A stretch of 64,000 nucleotides of DNA from Stratiolaelaps scimitus. Taxonomy: Eukaryota > Arthropoda > Arachnida > Mesostigmata > Laelapidae. Of this stretch, positions 12,521 through 26,468 are shown one piece after another. The stretch lies in the NCBI GenBank assembly GCA_019614645.1, contig JABWDB010000004.1, positions 7,688,001 to 7,752,000 on the forward strand. The letters are read 5' to 3'. The translations under genes were made by a program, and so were the position numbers. Below the pieces are notes generated by a model that made no database searches, was not told the DNA's origin, and was given only the letters and a program-made list of their open reading frames with translations. Positions within the stretch are counted from its first letter, which is position 1; each line of letters opens with the position of its first letter.

Positions 12521-15500
12521 CATACGTACACACACACACACCCACATGCTACCATGAACAAACGCGCCCAGCGTGGTTGGTTGGCTGTCGTTGCGGACAT
12601 AAGCTATCACGACTACAATACCGCCCTGCTAGGTAGAGCGAAAGTCGAGTAAACGACAGTCTTTGTTTGGTGATTGCTTCCTGACTGTGGAACAGTCGTG
12701 GCACAACGTCTGTTGTGCATGTTTGCGGATAGAGCTGCGTTCTGTTAGGCTGGTGCAAATCTAGATTAGGAAGCAGTGCTATGGAGAGGACGCTCATTCC
12801 AAATCGCCACTTGACTGCCCAAATCGCTGGTTGGGACATACACGCTGTGACGGTGGGAGGAGGTGTTGCTGCTAGAGGCGCGAGGGTCAGACGCGCGCAG
12901 ATTGTCGACATCCATTCGAATGCTCACTTTCTCTGATCGCTTTCCGAGTGCACGAAAACAGCTGGGTTCAAACGCCATCCCTAGGCAAGATGGTGTGTAT
13001 ATCTACATGATATATATATATATATAATATGATAGTCAGTATTGCCACTTATCACGAAGGCTAGTTCTCTCATAGCTGTAGTAGAAGACAGGTGCAATGA
13101 AATATGTCTACCGCAGGGTAGCTTGTTATTCAGCTTGTATATCAGCAGCTCTACATGAAATACCATTGTGCTATAATTTGGCGACAATTACCGCGAATAT
13201 AATAGCGTTTGTTATTTCCATACGTATACCAAGAACGGTTCAGATGAAAATTTTAAAATAAGGCAAATTTTTGCGACAAACTATTGTGTATGTTATCGCC
13301 GACATTAAAACCACTGATAGGGCACTTGAGTCAAACATTACCTTTCCATGGGTTTACAAAATCAATATAAAACTTTACTTTTAATTCATACTAGCATGGA
13401 AACATGTAATATATATAATAATTCCACATCACCAGGTAAGTCATTAAGGAATCTAGTCTGAGTCCTCCCCACAGCCGTCGAGATCTTGCGTAATAGGGGA
13501 ACTGGCACTAATGTAACAGATCCTTAGATAGGTCTACCTAGTCGCTTTCTCCTTGGTTCATCGGTGTTGATAGAGAGATTTGATTTTAGATTATTAATAG
13601 ACATATACAAGGGAGATCACGGAAGGCTTCAACAGAAGTGACTCCTCGAACAGCCATTAGACACACGAAATTAATAGAATATGACCTTGTTCGTAGCGCA
13701 ATTGTTCTAATCCATGTCGACAGTTTGCAGCAGTTCGACACTCATTTCTCTGGAGATTCTGTGCCAAATCAAGGAATAACTTGACAATCATCTGTCTAAA
13801 TAATGAACATTCTTTTTTACGGTCGTTCTTTTTCTACATTATAGAGGCTAAACAAAAATGAATTGTGATTGTATTTATCATATATGTATATTATATAATA
13901 GTTAGAGCGGCGCCGAGTACAGTTGTAGCATGAAATGTAGGACAGGACGCTTATGGATCCTAAAGTGCATAACTGATGACCTCGGTCAGCAGGCGAACGC
14001 TCTCGTACCACTGGGCACAATTTTGTGTGGCACTCTCTCGTTTTTTGCCAGTCCAGTTGCGGGGAGCGCTCCTGCTGCCACAGGGAGAGAATGAAGCCAT
14101 CAGGCGAGTTTTTACCTTAGACCAGCAGACTTTCAGCGTCACGAAATGTCAATAGAGCCAGGGGAACATTGAGTCTGGGTTATGAGTAGGGCGCCATGAA
14201 GGGATAAAGATTGAACAGGGCCGAGCAGAACAAGATATTCTCAAGAAGAAGGCCGGATCCTTCCCTCGTTCTTTTCCTTTTCAATTCCCGTATCGCCAGC
14301 GGCAGCGGTAGCAGTCGCGCTGAGGGGCGGCAGGATCTTCGTTTCCATCTTTGGTCGGTTTCCCAGCGAGGCGGCGACCCTGCCGACTATACAACCGAAT
14401 CGCAGCACTAGCAGCCGCAGGAGCTCTCCTTTCGCTTGTTCAAGACTCGACACCGACCGCCGTAATGCATGCTTATTTTAGAAACGAGCTTCTTCCGTGA
14501 TCCGGATCCAGTATGCTAGCCTGCTGCCAACTGACCCCATATATTCCTTTTCCTCTCCCCTTGGTCTCCCCCTCGGTCGATGTAATCACTCATCGGACCT
14601 ATGGGCATTTCGGCAACTGATCCCAACGAAGAAACGGTCAGCGACACGACAGCCAAACAGTCAAGGAATCAACCGGCCGCCTCGTGCGGCCACCAGTTAT
14701 GAGGCGGTGGTCATACCCTCTGTCTCGGTTCAAGAATCTTCATTGTCTCTCTCTGTCTCTCTCGTTCTGAGTCGCTATGCGTATTTCATTCCATGCGACG
14801 TTGTCTTGGCGGACGTTGTGCTGTTCCCGGCTAGCGGGCAGGCGGGCAACGGGTATGGCAACTGCGCAAAGGCACTCGGCTCAGACTGCCCTTACAGTCG
14901 AAGATAGCTTTGGTGTCTGTCCGAGTTACGCCCTTGCGCCTGGCAACGGCAACCACGTTCCCATACCCCTATTCTTCACTGGCAGACGACGCCTTCCTCG
15001 AAAAAGGCGTCAACGCCTCATCACAACCTCAACCTCTTCGTGTCGTGTGGTGGCGGTCTCGTATTTGGCTGCCGCTCGGCGGCCTCGGCCTCGACTGTGC
15101 TTCACTGCAGAATATACGGCGGCACCCGGTCGCCCGCGCCAGGCCTCGTTGCCGCCTCCCAGCCGCTTTCTCGCCGTCTTCGTCTCGATGCACGTTTCCC
15201 GGTGCGTTCGAGCCCCCCATTTCGCACGCTCCCCAGCGCCGAACGCATCTCCCCTTTACTCGTCTTTGCCTCCTCCGTCGCTCAGCCTATGTCCTTTTCA
15301 TTCTCTCTCTCGCTCGGTCTCTCAGTCTCGATCGTGCCGTTCATTGTTCTTGCGATAGCGCCTGCCTAGTGCTTGGTGTCTGGGTGCCTGGCTGACGTCG
15401 AGTTCAACGCGCCTGCCTTGCCTCGCTGCTTGCCTGTCTGCCTGCCTGCTCTAACGTCTTCGCTCGCCCTACGCCGAGCAGCCCTGAACTCCCATCATCC

Positions 15501-18500
15501 CGCTAAGCGAACGTTCCTCCGGAGGATTAGTTCAGGCGTCTTAGAGAGAGCGAGCCAGCCAGCGACAGCCAGCCGCGCAAGGCGTGCAAGTGCATGGGTC
15601 CAATGCGGTGCTGCTGCCCTAGCAGCCGGAGAAGGACTAGGTTTCAAGGGGAGATGGGTACTTTGGTGCAAAGAGGGAAGGAAGCATATCCAAAGAACCG
15701 AACCAAAGAACCGAATGAGAGTGGAACAGCTCGGGTCGAGGCCTGTGAGGAGAGAGGGAGAGAGAGAGAGACAGAGAGACCCAGCCTGATGCGACGGCAA
15801 TGGCGACGCCACCACGGCAGAGTTGGGGTCGGCGTTGCGGGCGAAGGGGCAGACGTCCTAAGGGGATCACAGGCGGTGAGGGAAACGCAGAATGGAAGCA
15901 GCAGGGGAGGGGATGGTTTGCAGTGAACACGGAACGAGGCCCGCTTTGCTCGCTCCCGTCGTCCGGCTCTTAGCTATAACAAGATATAGATTCAGATTCG
16001 AACGAGAACCCGTATTCCGGTTCGCCCTTCCCGTCCTCGCTACGACTCGTTCGAGTTCTCTCGTTCGCAGACTCCCGTGGGAGAAATCAGAATCATTCGC
16101 TGGGGTTGTCGGGGGTCATGGGAGGCCGTTCAGGGTCTGGAACGGGCGGCACAGATGGGGGATGCATTTGGGGCCAGCTATGGGGAGCGGCAAATCTGCC
16201 ATCGAACGAAGTCTTCAAACATCAAGAATTCTCTAGAGCGCACGGGCGCCCGTTGCTCATCGGAGACAAAGCTCGTGTGAGGGCCCATGCGCGGGTATTG
16301 CGATACAGCTTAATAGAACCAGGTTGGAAATGTCCGGGAACAACGTCGAGATTTGGACAATACGAAAGGAACAAACGAAAACGACTTCTCGCCATTGGGA
16401 CCAGCGTCCAAGACTCAAGAGCCACACTCGCTAATTACTACAACTCGAGTTACTAGTGTTCCTACTATAATCTCTACTATTATCGAGACGACCTCGTGTG
16501 CGTCTGATACATATTAACTCGTGTGTTCCACGAGCAGAGAGCTCGAAGTGTAACGAAATTTCGCATCTCAACATCTCCTCTACTTTGCCGCTAGGGGCCG
16601 GATCTGCCGCCGAGAGCAAAACATCACTCAAGAGGTCAAACACATCGACTTCTCTCCTATCCACTTCTTGGAATTGAGTCTTCGTGGCTCTCTCGTTGCC
16701 TACGTCCTAGCCTGCCTGCTTGCCAAGCCAACGATCTTGCCAGTCGCTTTCTCGGTCAAATATATATAGAGAGAGAGAGACTTACAGGGGTGGACCGTGC
16801 GTCTACGCTGGGCTGGGGTGTGCAAGAGATGGCGACTGTATACAGATACTCGAGCGAGGACAACAGCGCAGCCAGGAGGGCTCTGTCGCCCGATCCTGTA
16901 GCCACTTGTGCGTTGGCGACGGGGGCGAACTGCTCGATAGCGCAGTGCGTCCCGGGCTGCTGACTCCCGGTGGATCGACGGTCCGAGCCCGACGGTAGCA
17001 ACGACAACACATCTTCCCATCCGCTGCGAAATATCCACATCCGTCCAGAGCCCCCTCCCCTGCAGGTGGACGACTGCTCCTCCTGTTTTGACACAATCGC
17101 TTTCCACACTGACATCTATTTGCACTGCAGCAAGTCCAAAGAGCTGGCTCCTTTGGCTGCTGCCGATGCGATACACCACTGCTGTTGCTGCAGCCTTTGT
17201 TGTTGCTGCCGGTGAGTCGGGTATACAACTTGAGCGTCCTCGCATGATTTCCACGCGCGATTGGGTAGACCGATCGGTCGCATCCAGTCCCACAGACTTT
17301 GCTCTATCGAACTTTGTGTTGGTGGTGATTCTGCAGAAGTGAGGCGGCCGCCCGACCAATGGACACAGACCTGTGATCTTGGCCAAGTAGGTGAGTCGGA
17401 GTGGGCCTCCCCGAGAGGAGGCTACAGAAGCTATATAGCAGCGGATGCCCACAGGAGAACCCACACAGTTCGGATCAACCGTCCCACTTGCGACTTCGCT
17501 ACGGACAGTATCAGGAGAAGGCTACTACCTTACTGGCCTCACCTCATTGTAATGGCAGCGCAGGCAAGATCTGAATCTAGTGGCAGTGCCCGTGTGTAGT
17601 GGCAGTGTAGGGGGTTCTCAAAACCTCTCGACCCATCGGAACGAATACGGAACATTCCCGTAGTGCTAACCGGGTCCTCGACAAGTCGCCGACGCCGCCG
17701 TTCGGCAGAAAGCCGTCGTAATCAACAAGTGGGTTGGGCTGGCTCCTCCTGATCGGATTCAAGCGAGGCGCGCGCGAGCTCCCGAAACACCCGCGGAGTG
17801 AATGTCGAAAATGCAAATGAGCTCGGTATAGACCCCTCTCCCCCACACTATTCTGCTGCTCGGATGTGGGTACGTTCACCCCGGCCGACCTCTTGGATTC
17901 CGGAATTTTCGAGTAGAATTTGATGCACCATGTTCTTACCCTGCTGCTCCTTTGCTCTGACGGTCGGCGTGGTGTATAGCCAGTGCCATAGTGACCTGCC
18001 TCCCTGCCAGGGCGAGTTTCCCTCAGGGAGCCTAAGCCAGTACTGAGCGGCTGCCTCTTTAGCCCCATCTGCTTGTAGGTTTCGCATACGCTACCTAGAC
18101 GTAAGTAGACAGAGGCTATTCTACGCCTTGCTATACTGCAAGAGCGCTACGACCGAGCCCCCAAAGGATCGTAGTCCTGGACCACTTGTTGGGCTTACAG
18201 TGTTCTCGGTCCATCTTTGCTTTTGCCGCTGCCACAGGCTCGCACACCACCACCACCACTGCTGCTCCCACCACTGAGGCTGCTGTCGTAGCTCTTACGG
18301 CCTTCATTGTACATTCTCGGTCTCCACCGTTCCGAGCGAGGAAGATGCACCAAAGGACGGGGTTGGCTGTTTGGCCGGCCGGGGTGAGCATCAACATGCT
18401 CCTTACGCACAGGCAGAGGCTTTTCATTTTTCACCCAGTACTCCTGTCGCGGGACGCCCCTCTGCCTCGTGTATCTCACCAGAACGATGCGCGATGTAGA

Positions 18501-19561
18501 GGCCTGTAGTCGTCTTTCCTCTCGTCGTGCAGGTTCCCGCAGGCTTTCTTCTCCTTCCTTCGGTCGTACAGCGTCGCGCAGCCGTTCCGACCCGTCTCAG
18601 CCACGTCCGCCTACCCGGACCTATCCTATCCACTGATGCTGCGTCGCTGCTGGCGTCGCTACTGCTGCCAACATCGATTTCTAATGGTCGCATCAGCAAG
18701 CGAGCCCCGACGTCATACGACGCCACCACCGCAGATCAGATCGAGGACGTCGGCCTGGGCCCGTGTCTGCACCCGCACACAACGCCGCCACCACTAACAC
18801 TAACACCACCAGCACCGCCTCTGGCTACCAAAGGAGATTGAGGACTATTGCATTCCCCAGCAGCGGAGTCTACGCAGCAGCCGGCGGGCCGTTCGACGCC
18901 CCCACCAACAACACTACCAAGCAACCAGCCAGCCCGCCTACGTCTTTTCTTTTCCTCTCCATTCTGTCTCGATGTCTCTCTCTCTCTCTATCGCCTTCCC
19001 GTTGCCGAGCTGATGCGGGCGGGCGGTCGGTCGGGTGGATGAGACGAACACCACATGACACCAACAACGAACACCGACCGGCCAACCAGGCATCGCTGCT
19101 GCTGCTGCTGCTGTTCGCGTCTCACAGCAGCTGCGTATTCACTTTGGAGAAGGCGAACGGAGAAGGCCGGCTGATTCCGGACGCGGGGCCCGGACGATAG
19201 CGGGACGAACCCCGCGAACAACAACACAACGCCGAGGAAAAAGAAGACGACAGCGCTGGTACATGGTGTTCGCGGGGAGACGACGAAGTCAGAGCTGGGA
19301 AATCTTTCCTTCCCTGTTGGAGATGTTGTGGTTGTCGGAAGAGAATCGGTCAGAGAGCCAGCGGGAGGAAGGGGAACGTTAGCCTCGAGACAAAAAAAAA
19401 AAAGGAGGCAGCGAGAGAAATCGGCAGGGGAGACGAGAGGATCATCGAGACGGCAACCGCCGCTGACAATCCGCGGCTCCAACTCCTGCGCCCAACGACT
19501 AAGTGTGAAACGAACGTAGAATAGAAGGAACGAACGAACGCCAAGAAGTGAGTGAGTGCAC

Positions 19562-19582
19562 GAGAGAGAGAGAGAGAGAGAG
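19562..19582. repeat. (GA)n microsatellite
   Basis: GA run continuing into GGGA units. Confidence 0.85.
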
Positions 19583-20512
19583 GGAGGGAGGGGGGAGGAT
19601 AGGGAGATGGAGGAACCGACACCTCGAAGCACCGAAGGCAGTCATACATAGTTGGGCAAGACGGCTACGAGCCCTGTTTTTTCGTCGGACAGATCGGCCA
19701 GTGGGGATCAGTGGTATGAGAGAATGCGGAAAAGGCCCACTGATAGCGCACACTTCGGACAAACACGGCCGGCACAGCGCGAGGGAATGGTAGCGAGGGA
19801 GCAGATCATGCGTAGTGGTATGCGAACGGTAGTGTCCGTAGCCGAAACATGTACGTTTGCGTCTACTATGTGAGCTCTAGACCGGAAGACGCTTGGCCTG
19901 TGGTGCGTCACGCGAACGGGGACTCACAGACCCCGCCCTAGCCCGACTTTGCCAATGATGCCGCGTCTTGCCAACAGAGGTCTGCCTGCCCCCCCCTGGC
20001 ATTCATGCAATTGTGCCGTTCTACACCGGTGTGGTCTACCCAATGGTTTCCTCCGTTCGTGCCAACTCGTTGCACGTTCGCTCGGATGCTCATCTGCCTA
20101 CGATCGTCGAGGTCAGGATCATGGCAGTAGTCCCCTAACAATACAATAGGCTGACAAAACATAACTCCCTCCATGTCGTCGCGTTTCTTTAGCGCAACAA
20201 AATAGCAGCAACCGTTTTCGTGAGCTTTTCAACAGCAGTGTCTGCTCGTCCGCCCCCCCGAGTGCTGTTCTGAGCACTTTGGCATACAGAGCTGAAAATA
20301 ACGGCTGATCGGCTAGTGTCGAACTATTTTTGTACAACATTTCGCCACTCGTCACGAGCCCGTTTTCCTCCGCAACGATGGGGCATCGATCGGACATTAT
20401 AGACGAAATGTCAAACAAAAATAGGAAATTTGTCCAGCAACACTCCTCTATTTTCTCTCCCATAGAGGGTCCCCCCCCGGTACGCCCACTTTTGGCCAGT
20501 CGCGCCCGCCAG

Positions 20513-20551
20513 TCGAACGGACGCGCGCCGAACAGGCGCGCGTCCGTTCGA
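20513..20551. repeat. Perfect 17 bp GC-rich hairpin with 5-base loop
   Basis: TCGAACGGACGCGCGCC (20513-20529) is exactly complementary to GGCGCGCGTCCGTTCGA (20535-20551) around the loop GAACA. It is the strongest isolated inverted repeat I see. No T-run follows that would make it a Pol III terminator context, and no gene is identifiable on either side. Confidence 0.92.
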
Positions 20552-22841
20552 AGGGAAAGAGTCCTACCGTTGGGGTGAGGGGAGGGGGTTTGGTGGGGCT
20601 GTCGCAGCTCCGAGTTCTTTGAGCTGCAGAGGTGCTCGAAAGAGACACCGCCGATATCTATTTTCCTCTCTCGATGCGGACGTGAAATTGCAAACGCCAA
20701 TGCGTTGCATTGGTGGCCATCCATTCAAATACTTTGAATGCCGTTGCCAGCGCAGCAGGGCGGGCCCGCGTACACTTCGCAATGTTGAATTGGCAATTCT
20801 AACAAATCAATTGCCCACGCTAAAGCTGTACGGTTCTCCTCTGTTGTTGTTAAATTGACGCCACGAGACGTTAGGAAAGCACGTATTAAAATAAGCGACT
20901 TTCATGAGTATGGATGAATGTGACGATGACATTGGCAGTAAACGTTTTCGTTATGAGCCGTGTATGTAAATGTGATATTTTATTATAGATAGATCGCAAT
21001 GGATTGCTTAACACCTGGAACAAATCCTGCCTCAGTGCCTACTTAGGAGGAGACTGTCGATGATTAACCTATTGTCTTGACTGGTGTCTCAGGACCTGAC
21101 AAAGAATGTATCCGGCCATCATATGTATGGACATTGCTTTGCTCATTTATCACTACCTCTAGAAATCGTGCTTCAAGCCAGCTAAGAATTGGCCAGTTGG
21201 TTTCAAATCGAAGATTTACTTGTCGTGATGCACTGCCGCGCAGCTGTTTCGTTCCCCTCCCGCCGGTTTCTCACTGACATGTTGTTCCCTCTTCATCATT
21301 GAGGGACCTTTGTGATGCTGATCTACAGCTGTGTTTGTCTTGTAATTTACCGTTGAGATCTATAGCAACAGTCGACTCTCGTTCCCCGCTCGTATTGCAG
21401 CCATCGCTATATTTATGACTGCACGAGTCGCTGGCGAAGCCACCTGAAGCCGAGACCGTTTGAGCGCAGAGCACGAACAGGCTGAGACTGAACTTAGGAA
21501 TCAGTCCCGTGTCGCCTTGTTTACCGTTACTACGGAAAGAGCTTTCTACCGGACAGGTAGAATCTGGTTGGAAGGCTGGTTGGATAGTCAGAGCAGTGAG
21601 TCAGTCGACAGAACGTTGCGTACGCGCGTGTCCCTATCTCCGATTTGCTACCTACTGGATGTGTCGCCCCTGCGTCCCCGCCATCTGGCTTGGCTGGTCT
21701 ACTGGCAATGTTGTTGTTGTCGTCGTGCTTTGGCTGCGCGCTTTTCTATGTGGGTACACGATTTGTAGACGGAAGCGAGGAACAGTGCAGGCGTACTACA
21801 CCACGAAGAAGAGTCGATTGAGGTGTAGTGAGGCCCACGTAGTTCAGTAGATTGTCGAAGCGACTTGGCAATTCTAAGCAATGCAAGAAAGCCGCAGCTC
21901 GGAAAGGCAAGTCGACCATTCTCGGCCAACAGTGGGTCTTCTTCTTGCTTCTGCCACTCCGCAATTCCCTAGAAATCCCCAGCGTCTCCTTGCTCCGCAC
22001 CAGCCCCCTAGCAGCCGCAACCGAAGCCCGATCGCCTCCGTTCAGCCTACATTCTGCTTGTTCCACTTTGCAGCAGCCTCGCTGCCTCTGTCTGCCCATA
22101 GGGGCCGCTTGCAACCAGCCAGTTGTTTACACAATGATACATTTTTGGGCGAGCGGGCCAGCGAGCGAGCGGTTAGCGGCCTTAAGGCCAGTGAGTAACG
22201 TTCTTTCAGCATAGGGTCGCGACACTAGCGTCGAGAATGACAACCGTCGCCCGTCGCCGTCTTCTGCAGAGGTTGTGGCTGTTGTTGTTGCTGGCTCCAC
22301 ACCGTTGCGAACACCCCTACGGCTGGTGCCGCCCCCGCCGCCTGCGCCAGCATACTCTTGCACCGCTCAATGTACAACTACCATCTCGGTGTCTTGCTCA
22401 CCAGGCGCCTGCGAGCGAGGAAGGCGAGCAGCGAGTACGCGAAGTCAACCACGAGGGACTAAGCAAGCAGCGCCGACGAGCCGACCAAGCAATGTCAACC
22501 GTCAGACCTATGAAGGAGGCAGGATGTACCGCCGCGGGCAGAGATTGCGTTCCGGCAACGGCGACACGTTATAGAGCGACGGACAGAGCAAAGGAAGGAG
22601 CGGAGGGTTCCGCGCGGGTGGGGAAGAAAGCCCAAGTAGAAAAGGACTGCAAGGAGAGAGAGGGAGAGAGAAATGTACACCATCCTTCCGACCACCAAAA
22701 GCGTCGCTTTATCTATACATACCGCGGGCTGGCACCGCCGCGCACAGGACTCTGGGCTGCTGAGGTCTCATCCTCCATCCGACTACGAGAAACTCCTAGA
22801 CGATGGCATAGGTAAAGGAACAGAGCGAGGAAGAAAAACAC

Positions 22842-22851
<10 letters not shown>

Positions 22852-22900
<49 letters not shown>
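22852..22900. repeat. (GA)n microsatellite, long
   Basis: GA run of about 49 bases with one break. Confidence 0.9.
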
Positions 22901-22901
<1 letters not shown>

Positions 22902-24285
22902 GAATAAAGAAAGTGATGGTTGAAGCACAGAGGACGAATGGGCAGGATAGATGCGCCACCGACACGCAGCTACCTACGGCTGGGTGAGATCGTCGCGGTC
23001 TTTCTCAATGTCAATGTGCTCAAGTTGTGCTTGAGTACTGGCCTGTCTCGTACTGCGAAATAGTTTTAGTGGCCTTGTAGTTATACCCGTTCGCGCTACA
23101 AGAGGCCTCAACCCTTCTACTCGCGGCAGCAACACGCATCACGCGCACGAAAGTTACGGCGTGAAGCGAGCAAATGAAGATTCTGCATGGCACCAGGAAG
23201 CGCCGCTGCTGCCTTCACGATGGCACCGGAAAGCTGCCCTGTTTTCGGAGAGAGACGGGTCAAGGGAGGGGTGGCTTGGAACAGAGGGGGGGGGGATGGC
23301 ATGATTGTCCATTGCGGAGAAGCAATTGTAGGCGCTACAGCGATGAAGATCGTGTAAAGGGGTAAAGGAAGAGGACCTGATCGAAGGCAGGTTCTTGGAT
23401 GGCTCACTCAGATGGTCGTGGAGACGGCGTCACGTACGTAGCAGAAGTTCTCCTTTGGATGAAGAAGGCGAACGAAAAAGAGAACAAAGTGCGCGAAAAT
23501 GGACTTTTGAAAAATTAAGCCGACATTGGCGCGCCTCACAGCAGCGTACGCCAGTCGTACGCCCCGTCTGGACCTAGTCCGCTCTTGCCGGCCCTGCTCC
23601 GTCCGACACTGCCTGTGCACGCGTGTCTCCACTGCTCCCAGTTTCAGCTACCGAGGTCGTTGTGCATCGAGAAATAGCGCGGAAAATCATGATTGAGGCG
23701 ATCGTCAGTCACATTGTTCATTCTCTCACGGACCATTTGGGCCCCGGCCAGTTGTGCCAGCCGGCAGGCCGGGATTCCGCGCTCGACCCGTTCGGCCTCA
23801 CAAGCAGCGTCCCCGATCCAGAGTCAGCCGATGGGTTTCACTGCCGCGCCCGCTCTCGGTGGGTTTCACTGCCTCGGTCTAGCCCACTCCCTTTCTCTCT
23901 CTCTCTCCGTTTTCCTCGACCGACGCACTGCTACGATGATACAGAGTGTCCAGCGGCGCAGACGTGTTGCAAACGCTGTTCGCGACCGGGTGCCGAACGC
24001 TGACTGCGAGCGGGCGCTGACTCGCAGTGGCTAGAGGGCCACGGGTTATCTCCGCGCGAGCCGGTGTCGTTCACTCCTCCAACAGACGGCCGATGGCCAT
24101 GTCCAATTGACAGTTATTCCATCGTCGGCATGGCTGCCGCTACCATCCCCTCTGGGGCCTCGCTTGCCGACCTATCAATATGCAATGCAAGCCAAAGCAT
24201 TTGCATGAGGCTCAAACAGGGGACCTGGACGGGCGACAAGGAGCGTCCGAGAAGCGTAATATGGAGCACCCTGCGAACAACATGT

Positions 24286-24310
24286 TATATATATATATAT
24301 ATATATATAT
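24286..24310. repeat. (TA)n microsatellite
   Basis: TA run followed by a short GA run. Confidence 0.9.
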
Positions 24311-24934
24311 ACATAGAGAGAGAGAGATGCGAGGGGGTTGGCCCGCTCAAGTAAGTGATGCTGAAGGCAGTACACAACGAACGAACGAATGAGCCTACAT
24401 CTGTTAGTTGGTCGCACACGATCGGAAACACAGAGGATCTGTGGGCAACAAACGACATGGAGAACGAGAGCGAGGGGGAAAACCGGCGAAAGCCATTGTC
24501 ATTAGAGCCCAGAGATGTCCCCGAAGGGCGAAATGCGCGCGTATCCACTGAATGGTAGGCCACACGAAATAAATGATTGTGGACATATACATGCGCAATG
24601 TCGGCTCGTCTATGCATATCTCGACCGTAGTATTCACCGTGATCAGACGCTCAATAACGTCACAGCTGAAGGCTATTATTTATCATCAGAGAAAATCAAT
24701 CGCGTACAACGTAGACATCCTTAAATGTGCCCACCTATCCATCAAAAACGACTTAAAATTTAGCATCATATGTTTGTATTCCGCAATGCCGACTGTTACG
24801 TGAACAGTTATGACTTGTATGGCCTTTGCTGAATAAACTTGGCCGGACCAACCAGGACAGGCAGTCAAAGGCTCACCTGCAAGACATTATTAGCACACAC
24901 TGTTTCTGCCAACTTTAATAATGTATCCTAAGCT

Positions 24935-24977
<43 letters not shown>
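24935..24977. repeat. (TA)n microsatellite
   Basis: TA run with one interruption. Confidence 0.9.
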
Positions 24978-24979
<2 letters not shown>

Positions 24980-25689
24980 ATACCTCTGAGTGATACGGAC
25001 CATGTCGAGCAAAAGTCAACTGGGTACAGTGCCTGCTACCCATCCATTGTCTTTTCTGATAGCGGTCTTAGTACTCCACTTCGTTTCAAAGCCTAACCGC
25101 CAAGCGGCAGAGCCACTAGAACCGGTGCAGTGGACGACACAGGTCACGAGTACACGTTTTTGACAAAGGGATGAAGCATGTTGGCAAGGTTTTCTCGGTG
25201 AAGATACAGGTTAATCCGGTATTTCTTCGATACCAGTAGTAATCATTGCGAAGCGAAGGAGATAGTGAGCGGTAAGTGAGTGAAGCCAAAAACAAGCGTC
25301 AGGCCAGAATAACCCTCGGTTTCCTTAATGCGATTGCAATCGTAAGGGGGAAACGCATCTATTAAATACGTATGCTTTCTCGTATTCGTTGAAGGGAAGC
25401 AGAATACTGTGTGGGCTAAAGTTCCCGTTCTATGGTCCCGTATACGTATACCCTTAGAGAATACGAACCGTCGATCTATAGTGAATTTTGCATTTTCACA
25501 TTCCGGGCAACTAGTAGCGAGGTCATACTTCAGGAGTAACATTAGCAAAAACGAAAAGGGAGCATGGAATAACGGCACGCCTTTATATAAGTATTTTAAT
25601 AAACTTCACTAGCTATAAGAACTAGGATTATTGTCGCAGATTGAAGCGATCGTTATGCTGTATTGGTTTATTAATAGACTGAGTCACAC

Positions 25690-25795
25690 ATATAAAACTT
25701 TAAACATGCAATAATTAGAGAATTAGTTGGGGACAGGGCGTCAGGCCAAGGCCGTCATGGTCCCGAGGGAGGCCTGAGTCACCTTGTTACATTAT
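25690..25795 (-). repeat. Retroelement 3' UTR fragment, copy 3
   Basis: The minus strand CTCGGGACCATGACGGCCTT...CCCCAACTAATTCTCTAATT then ATTGCATG follows the 3' UTR shared by 41100-41335 and 45660-45720 (CTCGGGACGATG, CCCCAGCTAATC, CTAATTATTGTATG). The coding part is absent, so this is a short 5'-truncated copy. Confidence 0.5.
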
Positions 25796-25945
25796 TTTCG
25801 AATATGCTATTTTGCGTATCGAGTATACCAAATATCATTTTTCGTAGTAGGTCATGCAACTGAAGGATCTTCGGTAACATACAACAAATTTAATAAATAG
25901 TTTACATTACAAACATGTCTGTATATCCTCAAGATCATCTTATTA

Positions 25946-25966
25946 TGACTCGCTGTAAGCGAGTCA
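25946..25966. repeat. Perfect 9 bp hairpin with 3-base loop
   Basis: TGACTCGCT (25946-25954), GTA, AGCGAGTCA (25958-25966), about 150 bases past a retroelement 3' fragment. Confidence 0.8.
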
Positions 25967-26448
25967 CTCTATATGTTCTACATTTGAAATGCACGGTCCT
26001 TATGGCGATTTCGCGTCTCCGCTGAGCCGATGAGCTTTTGACATGACATATCAGCCATGTTCCATGTGCAGAAGTTGTCTCTCTCGTTCTCTCTGTTTCT
26101 CTCTCATGGCCGCCGCGACTTCAGCTGAATTCAGAATGTCGTGCTGGCGTTAGTACACTCCCCGGCATGATTCTTGGATTTCGCCAGATACATTCACGTC
26201 TCGAAGGCTCTGTCTAGCGAGCGCTTCCCTCTCGATCTCATCATCGGAGCTGCCGTCCTAGCCGACGGGTGCAGGGTCACCGCTCGTTGCGGACGTAAGC
26301 CTCGTCCTGTCGAACCTATACAGACGCCTCGGCTTCATCAGGCGCCTGGCAGGGAACCACTAGGCTGGTTGACTGGTTGACTGTCTATTCTAAGGAAATG
26401 GCCCTCTGACAGGCTATGAGCGACTGGCGAAGCAGGGGAGCTGACTTT

Positions 26449-26468
26449 GTGTGTGTGTGTGTGTGTGT
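26449..26468. repeat. (GT)n microsatellite
   Basis: GT run of 20 bases. Confidence 0.9.

Larger units (their letters stand above)
9471..13990. other. AT-richer block with SINE and Tc1-like insertions
   Basis: Outside the SINE fragment (10629-10752) and Tc1-like element (11240-12022) there is no credible coding sequence. Small minus-strand frames at 12120-12978 and 12981-13187 show no recognisable motif. Confidence 0.5.
14000..24700. other. GC-richer block without recognisable genes
   Basis: Many overlapping open frames occur on both strands (for example 14777-15358 plus, 16700-17464 minus, 22237-22815 plus), but they are low-complexity, overlap each other in several frames and show no domain motif. 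Triplet tracts (CTG at 19097-19112) and GA/CT runs are common. The hairpin at 20513-20551 is the only discrete element that stands out. Confidence 0.5.

Noticed and set aside
16700..17464. 254 aa minus-strand frame
   Set aside because: Its end is encoded by a GA/TA simple repeat, it has no recognisable domain and overlaps frames in all phases.
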